From CAVYGM01 sp963768025 (lineage in GTDB: Bacteria; Bacteroidota; Bacteroidia; Cytophagales; Spirosomataceae), in contig CAVYGM010000010.1 of the NCBI GenBank assembly GCA_963768025.1, positions 186,001 through 250,000 on the forward strand: a stretch of 64,000 nucleotides of DNA. The letters run 5' to 3'. Positions 40,167 through 53,312 of the stretch are shown here, piece by piece (position 1 is the first letter of the stretch; each line of letters starts with the position of its first letter). The notes beneath the pieces are model-generated. The model worked only from the letters and a program-made list of their open reading frames with translations. It had not been told where the DNA came from and did no database searches. The translations under genes and the position numbers were made by a program.

Positions 40167-40958
40167 TTATTGTGCTGAACTAGAATGACTGGATCGCACT
40201 ATAAACCAAATGATTCCTACCACGATCACGATAGAATAATCCTTTACGTTCACCGGGCCAAAAAACATCCAAGATTGGTTTGTGAACGCGTGGAATAGAG
40301 CAGTGAATGGAAGATTCCGAGTCGCATAGTACACAAAAAAGAAAGCAGCCCCCATCGTGAACGGGCTCCACAATGACCATAAAGAAATATTGTATTGCCA
40401 AAGATAGGCTGGAATGTGAGTAGCCGTAAAAAAAATTAATACAGTCAGAAAAAGAAGTACTGTTTGTTTTCGAGAAAGGCCTTTGTACTCGGCGTACTTA
40501 ACAGGCAAAAATCTGAATAAGTATTCTTCTATAAGTGCTCCTGGAAAAGAGTTGAAAAGAAATATGGTAATAAAACTCAAAAAGCTCCTTTGTGAATTGG
40601 GCCGTAAATTGCCTTCTTGTAATTTATTCATTAAAAAGCCATTGGCTACCATCCAGATAAGGAAGCCAATCCCAACCCCCCAATACCAATCTTGTGCTCT
40701 AATGGCCTGATTTAACCATCGGGCCGAGAGGAATTTTCTGACCAAAAACCAGATTAACCCAATTTGAATGGTGTAGATGCCTAATCCCAAGGAAATGGGA
40801 GTCCAAAGGCTGTATGAAGATTTGAGGGGGGGTATTTTATCAAGCAAAAAGAGCAAATTGGTAAGTAAAGCAAATAGCCCATTCGCCACCAATACACGCC
40901 ACAAATCATTGATTTGTATTTCCTTCGATTTGATGGCATTCTTCTGAAAGCTGTTCAC
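40167..40958 (-). CDS. CPBP-family intramembrane metalloprotease-like protein
   Basis: A 263-residue integral membrane protein with about seven helices. It carries the CPBP (Rce1/abortive-infection) motifs: motif 1 EEYLFR (E144, E145, R149), motif 2 FFTATH (H181) and a motif 3-like HAFTNQ near the C-terminus. All presumed metal-binding residues are present, so it may be active. In Gram-positive bacteria relatives give bacteriocin immunity or process peptides; no such partner is visible here. It shares the A+T-rich patch with the preceding membrane protein but is on the opposite strand. Confidence 0.82.
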   Translation of the reverse strand: MNSFQKNAIKSKEIQINDLWRVLVANGLFALLTNLLFLLDKIPPLKSSYSLWTPISLGLGIYTIQIGLIWFLVRKFLSARWLNQAIRAQDWYWGVGIGFLIWMVANGFLMNKLQEGNLRPNSQRSFLSFITIFLFNSFPGALIEEYLFRFLPVKYAEYKGLSRKQTVLLFLTVLIFFTATHIPAYLWQYNISLWSLWSPFTMGAAFFFVYYATRNLPFTALFHAFTNQSWMFFGPVNVKDYSIVIVVGIIWFIVRSSHSSSAQ

Positions 40959-41247
40959 GCTAGCAAGCTATTCTCGTAGTATTTCAACTTCAATTCGTCG
41001 CGTTCTTGGCAAATACGCCAATTCTTTTCCGACCTGAAAGATACAGAAGAAATTAGGTAATTAGAGAAAATATCAACCGAGAAAATAGTACCCATACTCT
41101 GTATTCAAAAAAGGAGTACTTAGGGTATGGCTAAATAGTTAGGCTACTACTTGCTTATCTCCTAACAAAAGGATCAATACTATATTTCACTCCTTTGGTT
41201 TTGAGGTCGGCCTGAGGGGGTGCGTCCTTGGGGGGTTGGCACGCAGA

Positions 41248-41277
41248 AGAGGGCCCCGCATTCCTGCGGGGCCCTCT
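41248..41277 (-). terminator. Terminator-like hairpin after the rRNA operon
   Basis: A perfect 13-bp G+C-rich stem (agagggccccgca / tgcggggccctct) closed by the loop ttcc lies about 10 bases beyond the 5S gene on the minus strand. Only a short T-rich stretch follows, so it is either an intrinsic terminator or a processing hairpin. Confidence 0.7.
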
Positions 41278-41287
41278 GGGGTTTATG

Positions 41288-41400
<113 letters not shown>

Positions 41401-41451
41401 GCAAGCTCGTGGGGGGACTTCGTTATCGACATGCGGAAGACAGAAAAAACA

Positions 41452-44300
<2,849 letters not shown>

Positions 44301-44347
44301 CCCGCCGCCCGTGTTTCTTCTGTCTTCCATCATGTCAATGAACTCCC

Positions 44348-44371
44348 GATTACCCAACAACGTGGGTAATC
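44348..44371 (-). other. Hairpin in the 16S-23S spacer
   Basis: A perfect 9-bp stem (gattaccca / tgggtaatc) with a 6-base loop sits in the short spacer. It has no tRNA features and is probably part of the pre-rRNA processing structure. Confidence 0.45.
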
Positions 44372-44442
44372 TTGTGGACGACGGCCTAAGCCACCGCCCC
44401 CTTCTGTCTACCGAAGAGAGCTTCCGAATGCGCGTTTCCTAG

Positions 44443-45945
<1,503 letters not shown>

Positions 45946-46026
45946 AGTAAATTACTTATTTGTGCCGATTCCCCGAAAGGAACCAGCCTGTCTTTATCAC
46001 GCTGCATCTTGTGCTTCTCTTCAGTA

Positions 46027-46037
46027 TGTCAAAGAAC
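46027..46037 (-). promoter_or_regulatory. boxA-like antitermination element in the rRNA leader
   Basis: GTTCTTTGACA on the minus strand, about 85 bases before 16S, resembles the boxA antitermination sequence (TGYTCTTTAACA) and is placed as in other rRNA leaders. Confidence 0.55.
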
Positions 46038-46114
46038 GCTGCTCCGAAAGCCTCTTTTTCTTCTTTCGGAACCTGTGGCAGCCCTCGTTCGGCCTGCCGT
46101 TGTCCCCGATTGGG

Positions 46115-46150
46115 AGTGCAAAAGTGGGGGGTTTTTTCTTACCGTGCAAG
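46115..46150 (-). promoter_or_regulatory. rRNA operon promoter
   Basis: On the minus strand CACTTTTGCA (46117-46126) is a one-mismatch TAnnTTTG -7 box, preceded by TTG at 46147-46149 with the expected spacing of about 21-24 bases. It lies roughly 175 bases before the 16S gene. The implied start is near 46110. Confidence 0.55.
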
Positions 46151-46233
46151 CACTCCGTGAAAATAATTTCAGGACTTTTCGCAACCCCTTGAAAAACAAG
46201 GCAAAACGACCGAAAAAAATTTTAGGCCCCCTC

Positions 46234-46587
46234 TCAAAACAACCCCAAACCCTTGAAGTACTCCATCACGTGAACTTTTAAAAACGATTCCTGGGCTAAT
46301 ATATCGCCATGGGGTAGGCTTTCAACCAACTCCCAATGGGGCCACCCGTCAGCATCTGTTCCTTGAAATTCATAATAGCCTGACATACTTAATACCTTAC
46401 AGATCCCTATATGCATGAGATCCTGCTTTTGCTCCTTAGTAAAATGAAGAGCACCTTTTCCTAACTCCTGTACTCCAATTAAGAAAAGTACGCCATTCAA
46501 ATCCCCTGGTTTTTTGCCAATCAGGTTTTCTAGCTTTTTCAAAAGTGCTTCCCATTGAACGGGTAATGGCTGATCTAGTGCACTCAT
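46234..46587 (-). CDS. Hypothetical protein, 117 residues
   Basis: Family not recognised. The protein is soluble, with an N-terminal helical stretch (WEALLKKLENLIGKKPGDLN) followed by GVLFLIGVQELGKGALHFTKEQKQDLMHIG and an acidic, Trp-containing C-terminal part (DADGWPHWELVE). Its start codon overlaps the stop of the AhpD-like gene by one base (TAATG), so the two are surely translated together and may act together. The stop lies about 110 bases upstream of the rRNA promoter region. I have seen similar small proteins beside AhpD-like genes in Bacteroidota but know no function. Confidence 0.7.
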   Translation of the reverse strand: MSALDQPLPVQWEALLKKLENLIGKKPGDLNGVLFLIGVQELGKGALHFTKEQKQDLMHIGICKVLSMSGYYEFQGTDADGWPHWELVESLPHGDILAQESFLKVHVMEYFKGLGLF

Positions 46588-46937
46588 TAGGATGGTGTAT
46601 TAACTGATAGGGCTTCCCAGTATTCGAAAGCACGCCGTAGGTGTGGAATCACGATGGTTCCCCCAATGAGAGTGGCAATAGAAAAAACCTCCTGTATCTG
46701 CTGATCTGTTACTGCCAATTCTTTACATTTACCCAAGTGATACTTTACGCAATCGTCGCATCTCAGCACCATGGAACAGGCCAGGCCAATCATTTCCTTT
46801 GTAACAAGATCAACCGCCCCAGGGGCATAGGTGTTGGTATCAAGGTTAAAGATGCGTTTTAAGATAAGATTGTCCGAACCCAGGATCTTTTCATTCATTC
46901 GGGTACGGTAGTCGTTAAATTCTTCAACTGAATTCAT
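46587..46937 (-). CDS. Carboxymuconolactone decarboxylase (AhpD-like) family protein
   Basis: A 116-residue alpha-helical protein with the AhpD-type redox motif: C60 and C63 (RCDDC) followed by H67 (VKYHLGKC). This pattern goes with thiol-dependent peroxide reduction rather than decarboxylation, so the family name is historical. The surrounding helices VDLVTKEMIGLACSMVL and IQEVFSIATLIGGTIVIPHL are typical. It is translationally coupled to the following unknown gene through a TAATG overlap and is divergent from comF, with about 60 bases between the starts. Confidence 0.88.
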   Translation of the reverse strand: MNSVEEFNDYRTRMNEKILGSDNLILKRIFNLDTNTYAPGAVDLVTKEMIGLACSMVLRCDDCVKYHLGKCKELAVTDQQIQEVFSIATLIGGTIVIPHLRRAFEYWEALSVNTPS

Positions 46938-46996
46938 AGAAAGCGGTTTTGTATAAACGGAATTTGTATAACGGAAACGGTCGTCAAAGAGTTTTC

Positions 46997-47701
46997 ATGG
47001 GATTAAATCTATCAGCTTACTGGGATGACTTTGTGGACTTACTCTTTCCACGCTGCTGCGAAGCCTGTAAAAAGGCTTTGCTAGGGAGTGAGCAGATTAT
47101 TTGCACCGATTGTCGGATTACGTTGCCTCGGATGCAATCCGATAGCGCTTTTAGGTCTACGTTGCCGCTAAAATTTGTGAGCCATGCGAAAGTGAAGGAG
47201 GTGTGGGCGTATTTGGTTTTTACCAAAAAAGGGAAAGTACAGAATTTACTCCACGCGTTGAAATACGGTGGGCAACAGGAAATAGGTGTGTTGCTCGGTA
47301 GGATGATGGCTCAGGAATTACTAGCCACAAAATCGTTCCCTGAGGCTGATCTGATCCTAAGTGTTCCCTTGCACAAAAACAGACTTAGAGAACGGGGCTA
47401 CAATCAAAGCGATGCTTTTGCCCGTGGCCTAGCGGAAGAGAGGGGTATGGAGTGGTCGGGAAAGGCACTTCTACGCAATCGCTACACTAAGACTCAAACC
47501 GGAAAAACAAAGGCCGAGAGACGAACAAACGTTCAGGGGATTTTTGAAGTTAGAAATTTGGACGAAATTCGAGGCAAGAGAATAATTCTGGTAGACGATG
47601 TGCTCACGACAGGAGCCACGCTGGAAGCCTGCGTAGAAACCTTGGTATTATCTGAATGCCGATCTATCTATATAATGACAATAGCCGCCGCTCAAAATTG
47701 A
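46997..47701 (+). CDS. comF: ComF-family phosphoribosyltransferase-like protein
   Basis: A 234-residue cytoplasmic protein related to the competence protein ComF/GntX, needed for DNA uptake in some bacteria. An N-terminal four-cysteine zinc-finger-like part (RCCEACKKAL, then IICTDC) precedes a phosphoribosyltransferase domain with the PRPP motif IILVDDVLTTGATLE and the conserved RGYNQS. The start at ATG 46997 is chosen because the upstream residues (MYKRNLYNGNGRQRVF) are not part of the family and overlap the divergent promoter region. The last codons lie in the left arm of a very strong hairpin. Confidence 0.87.
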   Translation: MGLNLSAYWDDFVDLLFPRCCEACKKALLGSEQIICTDCRITLPRMQSDSAFRSTLPLKFVSHAKVKEVWAYLVFTKKGKVQNLLHALKYGGQQEIGVLLGRMMAQELLATKSFPEADLILSVPLHKNRLRERGYNQSDAFARGLAEERGMEWSGKALLRNRYTKTQTGKTKAERRTNVQGIFEVRNLDEIRGKRIILVDDVLTTGATLEACVETLVLSECRSIYIMTIAAAQN

Positions 47702-47722
47702 GCGGCGGCTATTGTCATTATA
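47671..47722. terminator. 25-bp perfect hairpin, bidirectional terminator between comF and gldJ
   Basis: The arms tataatgacaatagccgccg+ctcaa (47671-47695) and their exact reverse complement (47698-47722) are separated by two bases. The left arm codes for the last residues of ComF and the stop codon lies at the turn. It should stop transcription from both convergent genes. Confidence 0.8.
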
Positions 47723-47736
47723 CCTTATAGTATCAA

Positions 47737-48987
47737 TTAGCGATTGCGGCCGGTTGAAATCATGGCACAGCGGAAGCCCACGGTAGCCGTAGAGGAATCC
47801 TGCTCCATAAAGCGACGGGTACCAGGTGACATCCAGTAAGCAACATCGGCCCAAGACCCACCTTTGTATACTCTGGCATTATCGCTCACAAGTGAGTTGC
47901 TATTTTTGGAATCATAATTTTTGGCCTCATCCATGTAGCCATCGCGACGCAGAGAGTTAAGGTCATTGAAATCCATGTAAGATAAAGGACGATACACGTC
48001 TTGAACCCACTCATTTACGTTACCAGCCATATCATATAGCCCGTTATCGTTGGCGGGATAGGAACGTACCTCCTGAGTAATAATGGCTCCGTCGTTGGCC
48101 TTGCCGGCAATACCAGCATAATCTCCGCGGCCCCGCTTGAAGTTAGCGAGCATAGTTCCCTGCTTGCGGCCTCGTGGCTGACGTAGCGTAGAACCATCCC
48201 AAGGATAGATACGCTGGTTCGATTGGTTTTCATCCGCATACTGAGTACCGATCATCCCCTTGGCTGCATATTCCCACTCCGCTTCGGTTGGAAGACGGTA
48301 ATTGGGCAATACGTAGCCGCTTTCCACGGAAATACTTGCTGGCTCAGTGGTTGTAGCAACCTCGGCCTGGGCGGCCTGCTTTTTCTTACCAAATGAAAGC
48401 CCTTTTTTAGATTTCTGCCCTTCGCTTGTGCCTTTGGCAAACATAGACAGATTTACTGCATTCGTACGCCAGGTACAATAGTCCGTGGCCTGCGACCACG
48501 TTACCCCCACTACCGGATACAAGCGGAAGCCAGGGTGACGAAGGTACATGGTCACATAGGAGTCATTAAATGACAAAGGATTGAACCACACGTTTGTGTC
48601 TGGGAGTGCCCGACGATAGAACTCTTCGGAAGAGTCGCGCTGAACGGCATCCAGGTATTCGAGGTAGTGTACATTGGCCACTTCGGTCTCATCCATATAG
48701 AATGACTGGATACTGACGGTGCGCTCGAGGTTGTCGCGCGTGCCCATTACATCTTCTTCGAGTGAACCCATCGTAAAACGACCACCTTCGATAAACACGA
48801 GGTCGGGGCCAGCAGGGAGCGCTTTGTACTGCTTTACCTGAAACCCGTCTTTCGTATTGTAGGCTAAGCCCGTTTTTGAACTGGTCTTGCCCGGCTTAAG
48901 ACTGGTCGGTTCTTTTTTCTTACAGGAGCTGGCCACCACAAGTACCGTAAGTACTATGGCCAGCGATCGGATACCAATACTACGCAT
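47737..48987 (-). CDS. gldJ: Gliding motility lipoprotein GldJ (formylglycine-generating-enzyme-like fold)
   Basis: Lipoprotein of 416 residues needed for gliding and type IX secretion. The start at 48987 gives MRSIGIRSLAIVLTVLVVASSC with the lipobox Cys at residue 22. The body is an FGE-sulfatase-type domain: LVFIEGGRFTMGS, SFYMDETEVANVHYLEYL, PVVGVTWSQATDYCTWR, YRLPTEAEWEYAAKG, GLYDMAGNVNEWVQDVY and the ending VGFRCAM. Among Gld proteins of this fold the KTGLAYN and DGFQV segments after the lipid anchor point to GldJ rather than GldK. It is followed on the other strand by comF, with a strong terminator between. Confidence 0.87.
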   Translation of the reverse strand: MRSIGIRSLAIVLTVLVVASSCKKKEPTSLKPGKTSSKTGLAYNTKDGFQVKQYKALPAGPDLVFIEGGRFTMGSLEEDVMGTRDNLERTVSIQSFYMDETEVANVHYLEYLDAVQRDSSEEFYRRALPDTNVWFNPLSFNDSYVTMYLRHPGFRLYPVVGVTWSQATDYCTWRTNAVNLSMFAKGTSEGQKSKKGLSFGKKKQAAQAEVATTTEPASISVESGYVLPNYRLPTEAEWEYAAKGMIGTQYADENQSNQRIYPWDGSTLRQPRGRKQGTMLANFKRGRGDYAGIAGKANDGAIITQEVRSYPANDNGLYDMAGNVNEWVQDVYRPLSYMDFNDLNSLRRDGYMDEAKNYDSKNSNSLVSDNARVYKGGSWADVAYWMSPGTRRFMEQDSSTATVGFRCAMISTGRNR

Positions 48988-49084
48988 GCAAATCATTGCT
49001 TTCAAGTGGCTTAATTTATAGTATATCAATTGTATTGCGGCTTGCAAAGATAGAAGAGCTTTCCAAAATTCTCTTCATATATAT

Positions 49085-52000
49085 CTAACTGCCTAATTCT
49101 TCCAGGATGCTTTGTGCTTCACTCAAACTTTTGACTTCCTGACAGATCAGGATCAGTTTTCCTTTGGTGTCCTTTAAAGCTGTCCGTTTTGGGTGCTTCT
49201 GGATATAATCAATCACTTTACCGAACTTTGGAGACTGAAAGAATTTGTCGTTCTGGGAAGAAACGAAGTATCCTTTCATGGTATTGTTTTTTAAAGTTAG
49301 TTTTTCAAAGTGCAGGTTCTCCGCCTCCAGTCTCAACCGGACTGTTTTTAAAAGATTCTGTACTTCAAGGGATAAGGGACCAAACCGATCGCTGAGTTCT
49401 GCTTCGAAGGCGGTGAGTTCTTCCTGTCCTTTGAGATTGTCCAGTCGAGTATATAACGACAACCGTTCTGAAATATTCTTTACGTAGGTCTCGGGAATCA
49501 GGGTCGCATAATCAGTCTCGATCTGGCAGTCAGGCAGCAGGTCGTGTGGGACAGCCAAAGCGTTGGCAAATAGGTCCTTAAATTCGTTCTCTTTTAACTC
49601 CTGAACGGCTTCATCCAGCATTTTGTGGTACAGTTCATACCCCAGGTCATTCACAAAGCCACTCTGTTCAGCACCAAGCAAATTGCCCGCTCCCCGAATA
49701 TCCAGGTCGCGCATGGCCACCTTAAACCCATCCCCAAGCTCGGAAAACTCTTCGAGGGTCTGTAAACGCTTACGGGATTCACTCGTGAGTCCTGATACGG
49801 AAGGAGTTAATAAATAACAGAAGGCCTTCCGGTTGGAGCGCCCTACCCTGCCGCGCATTTGGTGCAGGTCCGAAAGCCCGAACATGTGCGCGGAATTGAT
49901 AATAATGGTGTTGGCATTGGGAATATCAATTCCTGACTCGATAATATTGGTCGAAACCAAAACATCGTATTCCCCCTCAATGAATCGCATCATTACCCGT
50001 TCGAGGCGATCGCCTTCCATTTGCCCGTGGGCCACGCCAATGCGGGCTTCGGGTACCAACCTCAGAATGATATTGGCAATGGATTCAATGTCATTAACTC
50101 GGTTGTGGACAAAAAACACCTGTCCACCCCGGTTGATTTCGAAGCTGATGGCATCACGGATGAATTCTTCGCTGAACGAATGTACCTCCGTAGAAACCGG
50201 CTGCCGGTTAGGGGGTGGAGTGGCAATGACGGATAGGTCACGGGCGCCCATGAGAGAAAAATGCAGGGTGCGGGGAATCGGCGTAGCTGTCAGCGTGAGT
50301 ACGTCCACGTTGACGCGCATTTCTTTCAGCCGGTCTTTAGCCTTTACCCCAAATTTCTGTTCCTCATCCACAATCAGCAAACCCAGGTCTTTGAAATGAA
50401 CATCCTTGTTTAGAATCCGGTGGGTACCAATCAGAATGTCGATTTTGCCTTCGGCGGCTTCTTTGAGGGTTTCCTTTATTTCTTTCGTACTCTTGAAGCG
50501 GTTGATGTAGCCAACCTTGGCCGGAAAATCAGCCAACCGCTCGCAGAATGTTTTGTAATGCTGCATGGCCAGAATGGTGGTAGGTACCAGTACGGCCACC
50601 TGCTTGCTGTCGCACACGGCCTTGAATGCCGCCCGGATGGCCACCTCGGTTTTGCCAAAACCTACATCCCCGCACACAAGGCGATCCATGGGGTGGTTTT
50701 TTTCCATGTCGTCCTTTACATCATTGGTAGCCTTCGCCTGATCGGGCGTATCTTCATAGATAAAGGACGATTCGAGTTCCGCCTGCATGTAATTGTCCAT
50801 TCCGAAAGCGAAGCCCGGGGCCGCGCGACGCTTGGCGTACAGCGCAATGAGCTCGTGGGCAATATCTTTGAGCTGTTTCTTAACGCGGGATTTTTTGTTG
50901 TCCCATTCGGGTGACCCCAGTTTGCTCATGGCCGGTGGGGTACCCTCCTTGCCGGTGTACTTGGCTATTTTGTGCAGGTTGTGTACACTTACATACAGCA
51001 GGTCATTGTCGCGATACACCAGGCGTACCGCTTCCTGCTCCTGTCCGTTTACTTCCTGTTTTTCCATCCCGGCGAAGCGCCCAATGCCGTAGTCCACGTG
51101 CGTTACGAAGTCGCCGGGTTGGAGCGTTTTCAACTCCTTTATGGTAATGGCCTTCGCTTTGCTGAACCGTACCTTAATATGGTACTTGTGAAAACGGGAG
51201 AAAATCTGGTGATCGGTGTAGCAGGCCAGTTTGAGCTGCTCATCAATGAAGCCTTCCCGCAGGGAAATATTCAGCGGCCGGAATTTGACATAGGGATCCA
51301 GGTCTTCAAAGATTCGATCGAGGCGATCGAGCTGTCGGGGCTGTTCGGCGGTAATTATATTGGTGTAGCCTTTTTCCTGATTTTCTGAAAGGTCGCCCAC
51401 CAGCCGGGTGAAGTCTTTATTAAAGGAAGGCTGAGGTCGGGACGAGTACTGGATTTTATTTTCGTTTTTGAAATAAAACCTCCTACCAAACTCCACGGTT
51501 TTGAACGCCTTTACCTGGTTCAGAAACCCCCGGCGCGTTTCAAAAAGGGCTTCCGGTTCCGACACGATCTGCACGCCCCCGCCGGTTACCTCTTGCAAAG
51601 CCTGTTCGGCTTTTTCGAACGATTTTTCAATAATTTCCAGCGTAAGCTCTACGTCTTTGAACCACAGCAGCGCCGACTCGGGCAGGAAGCTTAGGAACGA
51701 TTCGCGCGATTCGTACACCAGTTTTTGCTGAATGTCCGGTACAATATTGATCTGATTGACAGATTCAACCGATAGCTGAGTTTCGGGATCAAACGAGCGC
51801 AGGCTTTCAACCTCGTCACCAAATAGTTCGATGCGGTAGGGATACTCGCTGGCGTAAGAAAACACATCCACAATACCACCGCGCAACGAAAACTGCCCGG
51901 CTTCAAACACAAAGTCATTGATCTCGAAGCCGTAGTCGTGCAGGAACTCGGTCAGAAAGGCCGGGTCGAGCTTTTCGCCTACTTTAACCGAAAACGTGTT

Positions 52001-52549
52001 GGCCAGCAGGGAGCGTTTGTTGATCACCTTTTCAAAAAGCGCTTCGGGGTAGGTCACGATCTGTAAAGGACCAGGCCGGGCTACGTTGAGCTTGTTGAGA
52101 ATCTCGGCCCGCATGAGTACGCTGGCGTTATCGGTGGCTTCGTAGTGGTAAGGTCGCTTGTAGGACGTAGGATAAAAAAGGATATCCTGGGCTCCCAGTA
52201 AGCTTTGCAGGTCGTTTTGAAAATAGGCTGCTTCTTCGCGATCACTAAGTATGTATAACGAAAGGCGAGGCGTATGCTTGCGATACAGCGATGCTGCCAC
52301 TACCGCATCGAGGCTACCTACCAGGCCTTTGATTTGGACGCGTGCGTCGTTGGGAGACTCTGACTGAATTTGACTGGCCAACAGCTGCACGTAGCTATCG
52401 CTGCCATATAGCGTTAAAAAATCTTTTACTTCCAAAGAAAAAACGATGTTACGGTATGAGTATGATTCGATTTTGTACCGGATCAAAACTTTAAAAACAC
52501 GAAAAGCCGTCGAAGGCATAACCTCCGTCGGCACTAGGATTAACAACAC
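49085..52549 (-). CDS. mfd: Transcription-repair coupling factor Mfd
   Basis: ATP-dependent translocase that removes RNA polymerase stalled at DNA damage and recruits UvrA. It has the UvrB-like N-domain (PSPTSYKRPY-like text, then FEAGQFSLRGGIVDVFSY), the RNA-polymerase-interaction domain (GDFVTHVDYGIGRFAGMEK), the helicase core (Walker A GDVGFGKTEV, DEEQ box, TATPIPRTL, MRGRVGRS) and the C-terminal TRCF domain. The full frame is 1,154 residues; family similarity begins near VKDFLTLYGSD, so the true start may be TTG 52435 or ATG 52519 rather than 52549. Housekeeping gene, cytoplasmic. Confidence 0.93.
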   Translation of the reverse strand: MLLILVPTEVMPSTAFRVFKVLIRYKIESYSYRNIVFSLEVKDFLTLYGSDSYVQLLASQIQSESPNDARVQIKGLVGSLDAVVAASLYRKHTPRLSLYILSDREEAAYFQNDLQSLLGAQDILFYPTSYKRPYHYEATDNASVLMRAEILNKLNVARPGPLQIVTYPEALFEKVINKRSLLANTFSVKVGEKLDPAFLTEFLHDYGFEINDFVFEAGQFSLRGGIVDVFSYASEYPYRIELFGDEVESLRSFDPETQLSVESVNQINIVPDIQQKLVYESRESFLSFLPESALLWFKDVELTLEIIEKSFEKAEQALQEVTGGGVQIVSEPEALFETRRGFLNQVKAFKTVEFGRRFYFKNENKIQYSSRPQPSFNKDFTRLVGDLSENQEKGYTNIITAEQPRQLDRLDRIFEDLDPYVKFRPLNISLREGFIDEQLKLACYTDHQIFSRFHKYHIKVRFSKAKAITIKELKTLQPGDFVTHVDYGIGRFAGMEKQEVNGQEQEAVRLVYRDNDLLYVSVHNLHKIAKYTGKEGTPPAMSKLGSPEWDNKKSRVKKQLKDIAHELIALYAKRRAAPGFAFGMDNYMQAELESSFIYEDTPDQAKATNDVKDDMEKNHPMDRLVCGDVGFGKTEVAIRAAFKAVCDSKQVAVLVPTTILAMQHYKTFCERLADFPAKVGYINRFKSTKEIKETLKEAAEGKIDILIGTHRILNKDVHFKDLGLLIVDEEQKFGVKAKDRLKEMRVNVDVLTLTATPIPRTLHFSLMGARDLSVIATPPPNRQPVSTEVHSFSEEFIRDAISFEINRGGQVFFVHNRVNDIESIANIILRLVPEARIGVAHGQMEGDRLERVMMRFIEGEYDVLVSTNIIESGIDIPNANTIIINSAHMFGLSDLHQMRGRVGRSNRKAFCYLLTPSVSGLTSESRKRLQTLEEFSELGDGFKVAMRDLDIRGAGNLLGAEQSGFVNDLGYELYHKMLDEAVQELKENEFKDLFANALAVPHDLLPDCQIETDYATLIPETYVKNISERLSLYTRLDNLKGQEELTAFEAELSDRFGPLSLEVQNLLKTVRLRLEAENLHFEKLTLKNNTMKGYFVSSQNDKFFQSPKFGKVIDYIQKHPKRTALKDTKGKLILICQEVKSLSEAQSILEELGS

Positions 52550-52691
52550 TTTCCCTACATTTGTTGCAGGGTGAGCAGGATATCCGCTTGTTCACTTCTC
52601 CTAACGCTTGCTTCTACCCCTGTTACAAAGGTAAAAATAGATCAGTGCCCGCATAGGCCCTTCACAAAAATATACTACCTGCTACACGATC

Positions 52692-53312
52692 ATGATTGAA
52701 TGGCTGAACCTGTCCCTTAACCTGGGGGGATTTGCAACGACTCCACTCGAAATTCTGGGCTTTATCACCGGGGCGATCTGCGTGTATCTCAACACCCAAC
52801 AGAATGTATGGGGGTGGTTTCTGGGCATTATCAACGCCGTGCTGTACACCTTTGTGTTCCTGGAAGCGAAGTTGTACGCCGACATGGGCTTGCAGGGGTA
52901 CTATTTCATAACGAGCATCTATGGCTGGTGGATGTGGCTCTACGGAGGAAAAAACCACGAAGCCCTACCCGTTAGTCGCATGCCCGTACGGTTATACATC
53001 CTTTTTCTGGGGTTGTTTGTGGTAGCTACCGGGTTGTGGGGCTTTCTGCTCAATCGCTACACCGATGCCAGCCTAAGCTACGCCGACTCGGCCCTGACGG
53101 CGGCTAGCTTGCTGGGGCAATACATGATGGCGCGAAAATATCTGGAAAACTGGCTGGTGTGGATCGTGGCCGATACCTGCTATGTGGCCCTGTACATCTA
53201 CAAGGATCTTCATCTTACGGCCGTGCTGTACGCCGTGTTTCTGGGGCTGGCCCTTATGGGATATATCCAATGGCGGCGGGCACTTTTGCTCAATAAGCAG
53301 CAATCTTACTAG
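52692..53312 (+). CDS. pnuC: Nicotinamide riboside transporter PnuC-like protein
   Basis: A 206-residue, seven-helix inner-membrane protein of the PnuC family, which facilitates uptake of nicotinamide riboside or, in PnuT members, thiamine. Motifs are LEILGFITGAICVYLNTQQN, GWFLGIINAVLYTFVF, YFITSIYGWWMWLYGG and TAASLLGQYMMARKYLENW near the substrate pocket. No TPP or NAD riboswitch is recognisable in the 140 bases upstream, which leans towards nicotinamide riboside. A thiamine-regulated receptor lies 4 kb away, so thiamine remains possible. It meets the barstar gene tail to tail with a 4-base overlap. Confidence 0.87.
   Translation: MIEWLNLSLNLGGFATTPLEILGFITGAICVYLNTQQNVWGWFLGIINAVLYTFVFLEAKLYADMGLQGYYFITSIYGWWMWLYGGKNHEALPVSRMPVRLYILFLGLFVVATGLWGFLLNRYTDASLSYADSALTAASLLGQYMMARKYLENWLVWIVADTCYVALYIYKDLHLTAVLYAVFLGLALMGYIQWRRALLLNKQQSY

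Noticed and set aside
44301..44442. Possible tRNA in the rRNA spacer
   Set aside because: The only structure is a single 9-bp hairpin; no T-loop TTC or acceptor-stem pattern is present.
52560..52691. Possible riboswitch upstream of pnuC
   Set aside because: The THI-box core (ctgagat, and ctgatc ahead of the gaagg-type end) is absent here, unlike at 56558.
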